Shown here in pieces: positions 8,150 to 16,009 of a DNA stretch of 64,000 bases. Source of the DNA: Olsenella profusa F0195 (GTDB taxonomy: Bacteria; Actinomycetota; Coriobacteriia; Coriobacteriales; Atopobiaceae); assembly GCF_000468755.1 (NCBI RefSeq), contig NZ_AWEZ01000069.1, positions 62,001 to 126,000 of the forward strand, in the 5' to 3' direction. Numbering within the stretch: the stretch's first letter is position 1; the number at the start of each line of letters is the position of its first letter. Under the pieces are notes generated by a model. The model worked only from the letters and a program-made list of their open reading frames with translations. It made no database searches and was not told where the DNA came from. Made by a program: the position numbers and the translations under genes.

Positions 8150-10709
8150 GGCTGCCCCCCTTCCTCGTGATGAGGTCTCGTACGAGTAGTACCACAAGCA
8201 GTGCCGCGCCGCACCCCATGCCCGCGACGGGCCACAGGGGCAGGTGGGCGACGGAGGTCGACGATGGCTCCGCAGCGGCGCCCTGGCCCTCGGGCTGCAT
8301 GGCCAGGGGACGTGTCGTCGTGACGCGTGTCAGCACGTCCGATGGCGTGCCAAAGAGGAGGGGCCGGGACGATCGGGCCCTTGCCGTGGCTCTGGCGGAG
8401 GGACGGAGCGTCCACCCGATGGCCGCGGTGCCATACATGCGGATCCCGCTCATGCCGGCAAGCATGTTGGCCAAGGAGCCGGGTCTCTCCCTGGGGCCCG
8501 TGGAGCCGTCTGCCATCACGGAGGTTGGCGTGGCGGTGCGCCCCGAGCCGCCCGCGTCGGTCGTGCTCCCCCTGCCGCCCGCGCCGTTTTTCTGAGACAC
8601 GAGCTTCACCACGTGACTGGAGTCATTGAGATAGTAGAGGCTTCCCTGGGTATCGCAGATGACGGGAGAGTCGCAGAAGTTCGCGTTGGTCGTCGGCGCG
8701 TACAGCAGGTGCGCCTCGGTGTCGCCCAGCCGGTAGGCATAGAGGTTGCCACCCGACGCGTACGCTCCCGTGGCGGCATCAAAGGTGGCCGCGTTGACCG
8801 TGAAGTACGCGAACGTGCCCGTGGATGTGGTCGACACGAGCGGCGGTGCGGAGATGCCGCCAAAGCCCACCGGCAGGTCGAGGCCATCCGCCTTCGTGAT
8901 CGTCTGCAGCAGCGACATGGTTGAAGTGTCCACCACATAGAGTGCCGTCGGCGCATCGGGCGTCGTGTCCCGTGCGCCCCCGACGAAGGCATGACCGCCC
9001 ACCACCACGGGTGCGGCCTTGCCCGTGCCGCCCAGCGCCACGGAGGAGACCTCGGCAATGCCGATGGTCCCGTTCGCGTCCGTGAGGCGCAGCCGGTGGA
9101 GGCGGCCATCCCTCGTCGCCACGAGGAAGTCCGTCTCGTCGAGCGCGACGACGTCCGCATTGACCGTCGACCCGCCTGGCACCTTCGACGTGAGCTGGTA
9201 GCTGGCGACCTCCCTGCCGTCGCTCGTGCGGTAGGCGCTCACCCTACCTGCCGTGTCCGCCGCCACCAGGCAGCCGCCGACCGATGCCGTGCCGCTCCAG
9301 TACCAGCCGGAGGCCTGGCTCTGGTCGAGGACCCGATAGCTGGCAAGGGAGCTCGTGGAGGGGTCGACGGTGAACAGCATGCCCGCGGAGCCCGATCCCT
9401 GGGAGATGCCGACGACGATCTGTGGGCTGCTCCCCGACGTGAGCGAGAGCGAGCAGGACGACTGATACCCCTTGGCCATGATCGGCGTGGTCCAGCGCCT
9501 CTTGAGCGTTGCGGCGTCGAGCGCTTCGACCCTGCCGTCATCGAGCGCCACGACGATCATGCCTTTCACATACAGCGGCCTGCTCGTGTAGCTGATGGGC
9601 GCATCGAGCGTGCCCCTGGTGGCATCGACCGTGCCGGTCCTCTCGTCGATGCGAACGACCCTGTCGTCCACGGCCGCGTATATGGAGCCGTTCACGGAGA
9701 GGAGCTCGCTGACCCTGTGCCATGAGCCGCCGCTCCCGTACTGCGAGAGGTCGACGTTCCAGGCCACCGTGGCCGCGTCGGTGGGTGTGGCGGCCCTCTG
9801 GTCACCCAGGATCTGCTGGAAGCCGGGCCAGTCGGACGCATAGGTGGGCAGTTGGGTCGAGCTCGGTTCGGTGTCGGGCGTCTCGGCAGGCGCGGCCGTG
9901 CCGGTGGAGTAGTACCAGACGATCTCCCTGACCGTGCTCATGTCGATCGAGCTGATGCCCTTGCCGCTGGAGGTGAGGCCGGAGCCCGTGTTCACCAGGA
10001 GCGACCAGTACCTGCGGCTCGCTGCGTCGTAGCCCAGCTCCTGTCCCGTATAGGGACTCGTGATGCCATTGAGGTATGCGCCGTAGGCCGTGCCCTCCAC
10101 GACGTCGTAGGTAAGCCCGCCCTTCTTGAACGCGGCCTCCGTGGCATCAAGGCCGGTCGCCGTCGCGGCGACCGTCACGTTCGTCGCGGGCAGCCAGTCG
10201 ACGTCATGCCCCTCGGCGTCCGGCCCGACGACCCTCACGGAGACGTCGATGGTAGCGGCCTCTGCGTCTGGGGCGCGAGCAGGGGGCTCCTCCTTCGGTG
10301 GTGCCGTGGGAGCAGGTGTGCCGCCGTCCTCTGACGATCCCTGCCCTGACGGCTGCCCGGTCGTGTCCTGCGGGGGCACCGCGTCGTCTTTGGTGTCCCC
10401 GTCCTTGGTCTGCGATGCCGCGCCTGCGGCATCGCCCGTGCCGGTTCCGCCTGCGGCATCTCCCGTGCCGGTTCCGCCTGCGGCATCACTGGTCTTGCCG
10501 GATGTGGGACGTGTGCTGGGGGCCGACGCACCCTCGGCCTGCCCCTGCTCGTTCGTCGTGTCCTGGGTGGTCTCCTCGGCCATGGCCGGCAGGGGCGCCA
10601 GGTACAGGGCCAACACCAGGGCAAGCAAGGCGGCACACACACGACGCACCCCCACATGCCGCACAGCCCCTGCGTCGCTATGAATACGCCACCATGTCGT
10701 TGGGAACAT
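8121..10709 (-). CDS. Large exported DUF4430 plus beta-propeller protein with C-terminal membrane anchor
   Basis: 862 residues. The N-terminus is a signal peptide (hydrophobic core about 24-40, cleavage likely after PAMA). Next comes a low-complexity Gly/Thr/Pro/Asp linker with a 9-residue repeat (GGTGTGDAA). A DUF4430-like domain follows (about 155-275: TAYGAYLNGI, WSLLVNTG, EIVWYY), then a long repeat region resembling a PQQ/WD-type beta-propeller (about 290-700; e.g. VVALDDGRVEALDAATL). The C-terminus has one membrane helix (PVAGMGCGAALLVVLLV) and a short basic tail. It is the first gene of the putative cobalamin ECF operon and sits below a structured leader. The likely role is a surface receptor or scaffold; ligand binding is inferred from the DUF4430 relationship. 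Confidence 0.78.
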   Translation of the reverse strand: MFPTTWWRIHSDAGAVRHVGVRRVCAALLALVLALYLAPLPAMAEETTQDTTNEQGQAEGASAPSTRPTSGKTSDAAGGTGTGDAAGGTGTGDAAGAASQTKDGDTKDDAVPPQDTTGQPSGQGSSEDGGTPAPTAPPKEEPPARAPDAEAATIDVSVRVVGPDAEGHDVDWLPATNVTVAATATGLDATEAAFKKGGLTYDVVEGTAYGAYLNGITSPYTGQELGYDAASRRYWSLLVNTGSGLTSSGKGISSIDMSTVREIVWYYSTGTAAPAETPDTEPSSTQLPTYASDWPGFQQILGDQRAATPTDAATVAWNVDLSQYGSGGSWHRVSELLSVNGSIYAAVDDRVVRIDERTGTVDATRGTLDAPISYTSRPLYVKGMIVVALDDGRVEALDAATLKRRWTTPIMAKGYQSSCSLSLTSGSSPQIVVGISQGSGSAGMLFTVDPSTSSLASYRVLDQSQASGWYWSGTASVGGCLVAADTAGRVSAYRTSDGREVASYQLTSKVPGGSTVNADVVALDETDFLVATRDGRLHRLRLTDANGTIGIAEVSSVALGGTGKAAPVVVGGHAFVGGARDTTPDAPTALYVVDTSTMSLLQTITKADGLDLPVGFGGISAPPLVSTTSTGTFAYFTVNAATFDAATGAYASGGNLYAYRLGDTEAHLLYAPTTNANFCDSPVICDTQGSLYYLNDSSHVVKLVSQKNGAGGRGSTTDAGGSGRTATPTSVMADGSTGPRERPGSLANMLAGMSGIRMYGTAAIGWTLRPSARATARARSSRPLLFGTPSDVLTRVTTTRPLAMQPEGQGAAAEPSSTSVAHLPLWPVAGMGCGAALLVVLLVRDLITRKGGSHDSSRHHRG
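10422..10488. repeat. 27-bp tandem repeat inside the DUF4430/propeller gene
   Basis: A 27-bp unit beginning gcctgcggcatc occurs at 10422-10448 and 10449-10475 with one difference, and a third partial copy runs to 10488. It encodes the repeated GGTGTGDAA linker just after the signal peptide. Copy number could vary between strains by slippage without disturbing the frame. Confidence 0.85.
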
Positions 10710-10905
10710 CCCTGCTCCTCCTCACTCGTTGAGGGTGCCTGAGAGGGTGGATCCCGCATCGGTCGTGCCGAACCTGTCGGCTGCGCTTGGTCGCAGCCAT
10801 GTGGGTGCGGCTGCCATCTCTCGGAAGCGTGGCTGGTTCCCTGTGCCAGGGTGCCTGGACCACTCAGACCATGCTCCCAGAGCATCCTGAGCCAAGACCA
10901 TGATA
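10710..10905 (-). promoter_or_regulatory. Structured 5' leader of the DUF4430-ECF operon (riboswitch candidate)
   Basis: Read on the minus strand, the stretch before the ATG at 10709 contains several perfect hairpins: ATGCTC/GAGCAT, CCAGG/CCTGG and GGCTGCG/CGCAGCC. A final stem, CCTCA/TGAGG, has its 3' half running into the AGGAGG ribosome-binding site, so it could hide the RBS. A pair GAGAG ... CTCTCAGGCA recalls the P1 end of glycine aptamers, and CACAGGGAACC recalls part of the cobalamin riboswitch core. The full consensus of neither is present; in particular I see no cobalamin B12 box. The genomic setting favours a corrinoid sensor. The structure is seen in the sequence; its identity is unproven. 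Confidence 0.45.
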
Positions 10906-11082
10906 TCAGGTCGAATGTTGAGATGTCGTGCACAGGAGGTAGGATATGCCAGTTCTCAACACGTCGGTACCCTAGCGCATGCAGATGAGGTGAACGTGTC
11001 GCGCGGACGTTGGCTGGCGTGTGAGTGCCCTGATGCCTGGATCGTGCCGGCCCGTGGGATGGGCCAAGGGAGAGGGGCACAC
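10906..11082. other. Intergenic spacer upstream of the leader
   Basis: No gene-like frame is visible here. It should contain the promoter of the minus-strand DUF4430-ECF operon, but I cannot point to a convincing -35/-10 pair. Together with the leader and the short fragment at 11083-11133 it fills the gap between 10710 and 11143. Confidence 0.4.
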
Positions 11083-11133
11083 ATGAGGGCCCTGGCCATC
11101 AAGGGCAGTCCGCACGAGGGCCCCAGTCGCTGA
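11083..11133 (+). pseudogene. N-terminal scrap of an NADPH-dependent FMN reductase-like gene
   Basis: A good Shine-Dalgarno (gggagagggg) precedes an ATG whose first codons read MRALAIKGSPHEG, the typical beta-strand plus P-loop opening of flavodoxin-like FMN reductases (family pattern: hydrophobic strand, then G-S-P-R/H-x-G). The frame stops after 16 codons and nothing similar follows, so this looks like the 5' remnant of a deleted gene. It is very short, so chance is possible. Confidence 0.3.
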
Positions 11134-11143
11134 GCCTCATCCA

Positions 11144-11593
11144 CTAGCTGCGCCGGCGCGCGTGGTACGCGTCGAGCCTCTCCTTGTACTCGATGCCCCG
11201 TCTGTGCAGGAATGCTCCGATGACGAGCGTGAGCGCCACGAGGATGGCGAGGAAGATGACCGTGAACGTGACCCACGACCACGGGTGCTCCGCCGGCAGC
11301 CAGCGTCCGAGCGCGGCGCAGCCCACGAGGACCGCATAGTACGTGAGGCCAAAGCCAAGGAGGCGCATGCTGTAGGCGAGGCGTCTCGTCGGACGCCAGT
11401 TGAACCAGACCTGCTGCAGGATGCCACCTGCAAGGCCCGCCACGATGTAGCTCAGGCAGAAGCGTGTGTTCTCGGTGAGGCCCTCGCGTGCGGCATCGAT
11501 GCCGACCGCTGCCGCAAGCATGACGACGGCGATGAGGCTCCCCGTGAGCGCCCCTCGTCCGAGTGCGCCGCCCAGCTGGTCGTTCTCGCTCAT
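11144..11593 (-). CDS. DUF3021 membrane protein (LytTR partner)
   Basis: 149 residues from ATG 11593 with four predicted membrane helices (for example SLIAVVMLAAAVGI, TYYAVLVGCAALG and VTFTVIFLAILVALTLVIGA) and a basic C-terminal tail. The size and layout match DUF3021 proteins, which are usually encoded immediately after a small LytTR DNA-binding protein and may act as its membrane-bound modulator. Here it follows the LytTR gene by 34 bases on the same strand. An upstream in-frame extension to 11668 overlaps the LytTR gene and is unlikely, because ATG 11593 has a GAGAC-type RBS just upstream. No enzymatic motif is seen. Confidence 0.75.
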   Translation of the reverse strand: MSENDQLGGALGRGALTGSLIAVVMLAAAVGIDAAREGLTENTRFCLSYIVAGLAGGILQQVWFNWRPTRRLAYSMRLLGFGLTYYAVLVGCAALGRWLPAEHPWSWVTFTVIFLAILVALTLVIGAFLHRRGIEYKERLDAYHARRRS

Positions 11594-11627
11594 GATCGTC
11601 TCTCCTTTGTCCCGTGGCGTTCCGTGC

Positions 11628-12083
11628 CTATCGTGCGATGCCGATGCGGCGCTTGATGTCCGCCGCATAGGTGCGTGTTGCGATGGCCACGTACCTGTCG
11701 TCCAGTACGAGCGCCAGCCTGCCGTTGGGCTCGGGGCGCAGCGCCGTCACGTGGTCGAGATTGACCAGCTCCTGACGTGACACGCGCACGCACTCGCTGT
11801 CCTGGAGCAACTCCTCCAGCTCGAAGAGCCTGAGGGGACTTTCGAGGCGCCGATGGTCGGACGTATGGATCCAGGCCCTCCGCTCGGTGGTCTCGATGTG
11901 CGTCACGGTGTCCAGCGCGATGACGCGCCGTTCCGGCGATCCGGGGGTGGGGTAGCCGGTGAGACGTCCGAACGTCGTGCGCACGCGTTCGGCTATGCGC
12001 TGACCACGCGGGTCTCCCGGGGCGATGCGGACCGTGACCTCAAGCTCCCTGCGTCCGGGCTCTTCGATGACGTTGACGTTCAT
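11628..12083 (-). CDS. LytTR-family DNA-binding transcriptional regulator
   Basis: 151 residues from ATG 12083. The second half is a LytTR domain: the first strand reads VIALDTVTHIETTERRAWIHT, the middle has LRLFELEELLQDSECVRVSRQELVNLDHVTAL, and the end reads DDRYVAIATRTYAADIKRR. No receiver domain is present, so this is a stand-alone LytTR protein of the type found with DUF3021 membrane proteins, which follows directly. Such pairs often autoregulate and control transporter or bacteriocin genes; no target is evident here. It is divergent from the Gfo/Idh gene at 12301, with a 217-base shared promoter region. Confidence 0.85.
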   Translation of the reverse strand: MNVNVIEEPGRRELEVTVRIAPGDPRGQRIAERVRTTFGRLTGYPTPGSPERRVIALDTVTHIETTERRAWIHTSDHRRLESPLRLFELEELLQDSECVRVSRQELVNLDHVTALRPEPNGRLALVLDDRYVAIATRTYAADIKRRIGIAR

Positions 12084-12300
12084 GGGGCCTCTTCTCGCGG
12101 TGGTATCGTCCGCCTCGTACTCTAGCGGGCGCAGTGCCGTGCCGCAGCATCGTTGCACCGAGTTGCACAAGGAGCCCCCTCGCCTGCAGGGGCGCGTGGG
12201 TCATGGGCTCGTCAGGCGCTGGGGGCCGGCCGAGCCGTCGGCCTCCCTGACCGTCACTTCCGCTCGCATGCATGCCAGGACGGACAGGGGAGGTGGCGCC

Positions 12301-13269
12301 ATGGCTCGCCTTGGGGTGCTGGGCGCGGGGAACATCGCGCATCGCTTCGCACGAAGCCTTGCACATGTCGAGGGCGCCGAGCTCGTGGCCGCGAGCAGGC
12401 GCTCACGCGCGGGTGCCCGTCAGTTTCTGGACGAGGTGCCCGCCGCGTCGGGCGCGCGGGCCTACGGAAGCCATGCCGAGCTGCTTGAGGACGGTGAGGT
12501 GGACGCCATCTACCTCGCCCTGCCGCATGAGTTCCACCGCGAGTGGGCGACGCGGGCCATCGAGGCGGGCAAGGCGGTGCTCTGCGAGAAGCCCGCCATG
12601 CTGACGGCGGCGGACATGGCCCGGGTGGCAGACCTCGCGCGGGAGCGCGGCGTCCTCTTCATAGAGGCGATGAAGCCGCGCTTCGTGCCGCTCTACCCCC
12701 TCATCGTCCAGGCGCTGCCGAGCTTGGGAGCGATCCGCCTCGTCGAGGCCTCGCTCTGCAACGACATGCTGTCCTCCGTCATGGAGGCGGGCACGTATCA
12801 CATGACGCCCGGTCCCGGGGCGGGGGTGCTGCTCGACTGCGGTACCTACTGTGCCGCCTGGATCGAGGACCTGTGCCCTGGTGTGCCACGTCTGACGTCA
12901 GTCGACGGCAGGCAGGTGCGTGACGTCGACGTCCATGTGGATGCGTGCATGGACTACGGAGGCATCAAGGTGCGTCTGGAATGCGCCTTCGATCGGGCCA
13001 AGCCTCGCGTGTTGCGGGTGGTCGGCACCGAGGGGAGCCTGCTGGTGGAGGAGCTCCATCGGCCCCAGCATGCCGTCCTGCAGCTGGAGAGCGAGCCCCC
13101 GCGGTCCCTTGGTGCACCCTATGCGATCGATGACCTCTATGACGAGATCGCCCATTTTGTGGGACTGGCAGAGATGGGCACCCTCGAGTCCCCCGTCATG
13201 CCCGCTAGGGACTCCGTTCACGCCGCCCTCATACTGGACGTGGTGCGCGCGGGCCTTGCGTCCCGTTGA
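12301..13269 (+). CDS. Gfo/Idh/MocA-family NAD(P)-dependent oxidoreductase
   Basis: 322 residues from ATG 12301, preceded by GGGGAGG. The Rossmann motif LGAGNIAHRFARSL is at the very N-terminus and the family EKP motif appears as VLCEKPAMLTAADM (about residue 98). The C-terminal half (about 125-322) is the mixed alpha/beta substrate domain. Family members oxidise or reduce sugars, inositols or dihydrodiols; the substrate cannot be assigned. The gene stands alone, divergent from the LytTR/DUF3021 pair and convergent with the damaged flavin reductase. The open frame continues upstream to 12025, but that region overlaps the divergent gene and has no family similarity. Confidence 0.85.
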   Translation: MARLGVLGAGNIAHRFARSLAHVEGAELVAASRRSRAGARQFLDEVPAASGARAYGSHAELLEDGEVDAIYLALPHEFHREWATRAIEAGKAVLCEKPAMLTAADMARVADLARERGVLFIEAMKPRFVPLYPLIVQALPSLGAIRLVEASLCNDMLSSVMEAGTYHMTPGPGAGVLLDCGTYCAAWIEDLCPGVPRLTSVDGRQVRDVDVHVDACMDYGGIKVRLECAFDRAKPRVLRVVGTEGSLLVEELHRPQHAVLQLESEPPRSLGAPYAIDDLYDEIAHFVGLAEMGTLESPVMPARDSVHAALILDVVRAGLASR

Positions 13270-13348
13270 CGCAGAACTCGCAGAACTATACGGGGCCACG
13301 CGCAGGGCGTGACCCCACCGTACCGTCCTCGCGATCCGGACGTGGGCG

Positions 13349-13917
13349 CTACCCCATGAGCCCCTTGCCGGCGGCCCACGCCCCCGCGACACGCTCCCCG
13401 AGGGCGTAGTAGTCGTTGTGGAACTGGTCGAAGATGAGGGGGTTGACCTTGGTGATGTCGGGCGCGCCGTCCGCGGAGAGCACCGTCTCGTCCGCCAGCA
13501 CGTTGACGATCCTGCCCACCACGCGGTAGCCGCTTACGGACTCGCCGGCCTCGAGCACCTCGCACTCCAGCGTGAGGGGGAACTCCTCGATGACGGGGGC
13601 GTCCACGTGCTCGCTCCTCGCGGCCGTCAGCCCGGAGCGCTCGAACTTGTCCGCCATCCTGTTGCCCGTCGCGATGCCGAAGAAGTCGGCCTCCTGGACG
13701 TGCGCGACGTCCGCGACGGCGATGGTGAAGGCCCGGCGCTCCTTGATGTTGGCGACGGTCCTGTGCGTCTCGGTGATGTTAGCGCCACCTTGTCGGTGCC
13801 GCAGATGCCGCCCCAGGCCATGTTCATGACGTCCACCGTGCCGTCCGGGCCGTAGGTGGCGATCATCAGCACGGGCATGGGGGCGAGGAACGGGCTGGGC
13901 TTGAAGGACCTCTTCAT
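13349..13917 (-). pseudogene. Flavin reductase (flavoredoxin-like), single-base frameshift
   Basis: The N-terminal frame (ATG 13917, good RBS aaggaggagg) reads MKRSFKPSPFLAPMPVLMIATYGPDGTVDVMNMAWGG, then GTDKVALT, and goes out of frame near 13779-13781. Removing the shift joins it to the second frame: NITETHRTVANIKERRAF, then a continuous protein to the stop at 13349 (ITKVNPLIFDQFHNDYYALGE). The reconstructed product of about 189 residues matches FMN-binding split-barrel flavin reductases. One missing base, consistent with gcgctcaac becoming gcgctaac, explains the break. It could be a true inactivating mutation or an assembly error. No other decay is visible, which makes either a recent event or an error likely. 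Confidence 0.8.
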
Positions 13918-14253
13918 GGCGACCTCCTCCTTGGGGATGTGGGGCATGCGTACGCGAGACATATGCGTCGCTTTTCCAACGCTATCGTAGCACGGTGCGC
14001 GGCGGCTGGCCACGCTTGCCTCGTGTGGGTGCCGATTGGTTCATGTGGGTGCCTTTCTCCCGAGAAGGACTGACGTATCCGCAGGTTACGAAGACCCGTT
14101 CCGGGAGAAAAGCACCCACACGCAGCGAAAGGCACCCACACGGATGAAGGATCGGATCATCGCACCCACAGGGGGAACACCCGCGGATCGGCGCACACAG
14201 GACAGGCGTGGGCTGGCCGTGAGCATGAACGCCTTCTCGCCTTAGTCGCCGCG
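13918..14253. other. Intergenic region carrying GTGGGTGC repeats
   Basis: No convincing coding frame is present in these 336 bases between the damaged flavin reductase and the damaged OYE reductase. The region is dominated by a cluster of GTGGGTGC/GCACCCAC motifs, listed separately. Confidence 0.6.
14023..14170. repeat. Symmetric cluster of GTGGGTGC / GCACCCAC motifs with an 18-bp inverted repeat
   Basis: GTGGGTGC occurs twice on the left (within 14023-14032 and 14043-14052), and its complement GCACCCAC three times on the right (within 14112-14121, 14131-14140 and 14161-14170). The inner copies extend into an inverted repeat: 14045-14062 (gtgggtgcctttctcccg) pairs with 14102-14119 with one mismatch, enclosing 39 bases. 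The symmetry suggests either a small palindromic mobile or intergenic repeat element or a multi-site protein-binding region. The spacing of the copies is irregular, which argues against CRISPR. Confidence 0.7.
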
Positions 14254-15829
14254 CTAGATCTTGTACGCAACGGCAGCGGCCTCCTCGGTCGCCTTGTTGG
14301 CCTTTCCTACCTCTTTCGCGTCTCCGATCACATAGACCTCAGGTGCCAGCCCCTTAAGTTCGGACTCAAGCGGATTGTACGGTTGCGACCATGGCGATGA
14401 TGATGTTGTCAAAGCCCTCGGCAGTCCTCTCCGTGCCTTGCTGCCTGTAGGTTACGCCGTGCTCGCCGAACGACTCGATGGTTGCGCCCAGGATATACGT
14501 TGTGTCGTTGGAAGCGAGGCGAGCCTTGAGATGGGTCCCCACGCCGAGCACGCCGAAGTCCACCGTTTCGATCATGTCAATGAGGGTGCTCGTGCGTCCA
14601 CCCCTCTCGCGCAGGAAATCGGCAGTCTCGAGTCCCACCAGGCCAGCACCGGCAATGAGGTTGTTCCTCCCCACGGTCACCTTTCCCTCTATGACGTCAT
14701 TGGCCAAGACGACATGTGTCCCGTCAATGCCGGGGATGTTGGGACATGCTTGCAGGTGCTGGGGGTCGGTCATGTAGCCCATGCAGGACTGCAGGCAGTT
14801 GATGCAGGGAGCGATTTCCGAGACGTTCCCCTCTCTGACCTTGTTGGGAAACTCCGGCTCAGCAAGGGTCTGCCTGGAGATGGAGACGAAGTCCGCCTTT
14901 CCTGTTTCGAGGATGTCCTCGGCAATCTCGGGTGTGTTGATGCGGTCGATTGCGATGACGAGGATGGAGAGCCCCTGCCGTATCTCCTCGGCATTGCGGG
15001 CGTTGAAGCCCATGGGGACGTCCTCTGGGGCACTCATCCAGTCGAGTGAGGCATAGGTGCAGATGGTGGCCTCGACGGCGTCATAACCAGCCTTCTCAAA
15101 GTACTTTGCGAAGATCTTGGTATCGGATATCGTCATGCCACCGGGCACCTTCTCCTCGGCGGAGAGCTTGATGATGACCGGGTAGTCCGCACCGCACCGC
15201 TTCTTGATGTCCCTGACGATTTCGCAGGCGAAGCGTGCGCGATTTTCCAGTGAGCCGCCGAACTCATCGAAGCGCCTGTTGGTGAACTGCGAGAGGAACT
15301 GTTGCACCAGGTAGCCATGGCCCGCGTGTATCTCCACGCCGTCGAACCCGGCCTCCTTGGCCCTAACGGCCGCGTTCCCAAAGAGGTGGATGTTCTGCCA
15401 CACCTCCTCGGTTGCGAGCTCGTGCGGGACCTCGTCAAAGATCGGGCATGCGAGTGGCGAGGGTGCCGAGACCTGATGTCCCAGGATGGCCTTCGTGTAT
15501 TGCCTGCCGGGCTGATGCAGCTGCGGAAAGATCTTGCCACCGGCTGCATGTACCGCATCGGTGACCTTCTTCCAGGCGGGGATGTGCCTGTCATCGGCAA
15601 GGGACGGCTCGAAGGGCGTGCAGAACTCGTCCTCCTGGACCCTGCTGACCTCTGTGATGATGAGGCCGTACCCTCCCTTCGCACGCGCCTCGTAGTAGGC
15701 CACGGTGCGGTCGGTGGGGGTGCCGCCGAGCTCCGCGAATCCCACGCCCATAGCCCCCATGATGAACCTGTTCTTGAGCTCGAGCGAACCAATCTTCCTC
15801 CCCGGTTCGAATAGCTTGTCGTAGCGCAT
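14254..15829 (-). pseudogene. OYE-family NADH:flavin oxidoreductase, decayed by internal deletion and frameshift
   Basis: From ATG 15829 (MRYDKLFEPG) the protein follows the 2,4-dienoyl-CoA reductase/BaiCD-type plan: FMN TIM barrel (about 1-350), then the 4Fe-4S cluster cysteines (CINCLQSC ... C). The sequence then jumps directly into the NAD-binding part (LIAGAGLVGLETADFL). The FAD-binding segment with its GAGPAGL motif, roughly 120 residues in the intact neighbour, is missing; the junction is near 14740. A second lesion near 14386-14391 shifts the frame. Two extra bases would restore MGSQPYNPLESELKG and the normal C-terminus down to TAG at 14254. The two independent lesions indicate a non-functional gene. 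Confidence 0.8.
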
Positions 15830-15887
15830 GGCAGCTCTCCTCCCCCTTGATAGCATGCTCCCCTTTGCCTCAATGCATGGAGCATGC

Positions 15888-15917
15888 CCCATCCCTGCCG
15901 CCTACGGCAGGGATGGG
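15888..15917 (-). terminator. Perfect 13-bp hairpin downstream of the OYE-ADC gene
   Basis: CCCATCCCTGCCG (15888-15900) pairs perfectly with 15905-15917 around a 4-base loop. It lies 3' of the OYE-ADC fusion and 5' of the decayed OYE gene on the minus strand. No strong T-run follows, so it may be a bidirectional or processing hairpin rather than a classical terminator. Confidence 0.55.
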
Positions 15918-15953
15918 TGCGCCTATGCCTCGCAGTCCACGCCCGCGACGTTC

Positions 15954-15988
15954 GGGCGCCCCCGAGCGCATGGCCCACGGGGGCGCCC
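15954..15988 (-). terminator. Second GC hairpin, 11-bp stem
   Basis: GGGCGCCCCCG (15954-15964) pairs perfectly with 15978-15988. It sits 22 bases after the stop of the OYE-ADC gene on the minus strand, the expected place for a terminator. There is no U-tract, as is common in high-GC actinobacteria. Confidence 0.55.
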
Positions 15989-16009
15989 ATGGGGCCGCCG
16001 GCCGCCCGC

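Noticed and set aside
10725-10800. TPP-riboswitch-like words (GGGTGCCTGAGAGGGT ... GAACCTG) on the plus strand
   Set aside because: The order recalls a thiamin box, but the second half of the aptamer is not present and no plus-strand gene follows. The same bases make better sense as part of the minus-strand leader.
10710-10905. Naming the leader a cobalamin riboswitch outright
   Set aside because: Only scattered similarity (CACAGGGAACC) is visible; the conserved B12 box near the 3' end is missing, so only a structured leader is claimed.
14023-14170. CRISPR array from the repeated GTGGGTGC words
   Set aside because: Repeats are only 8-10 bases, occur in both orientations and have irregular spacing; no cas genes are near.
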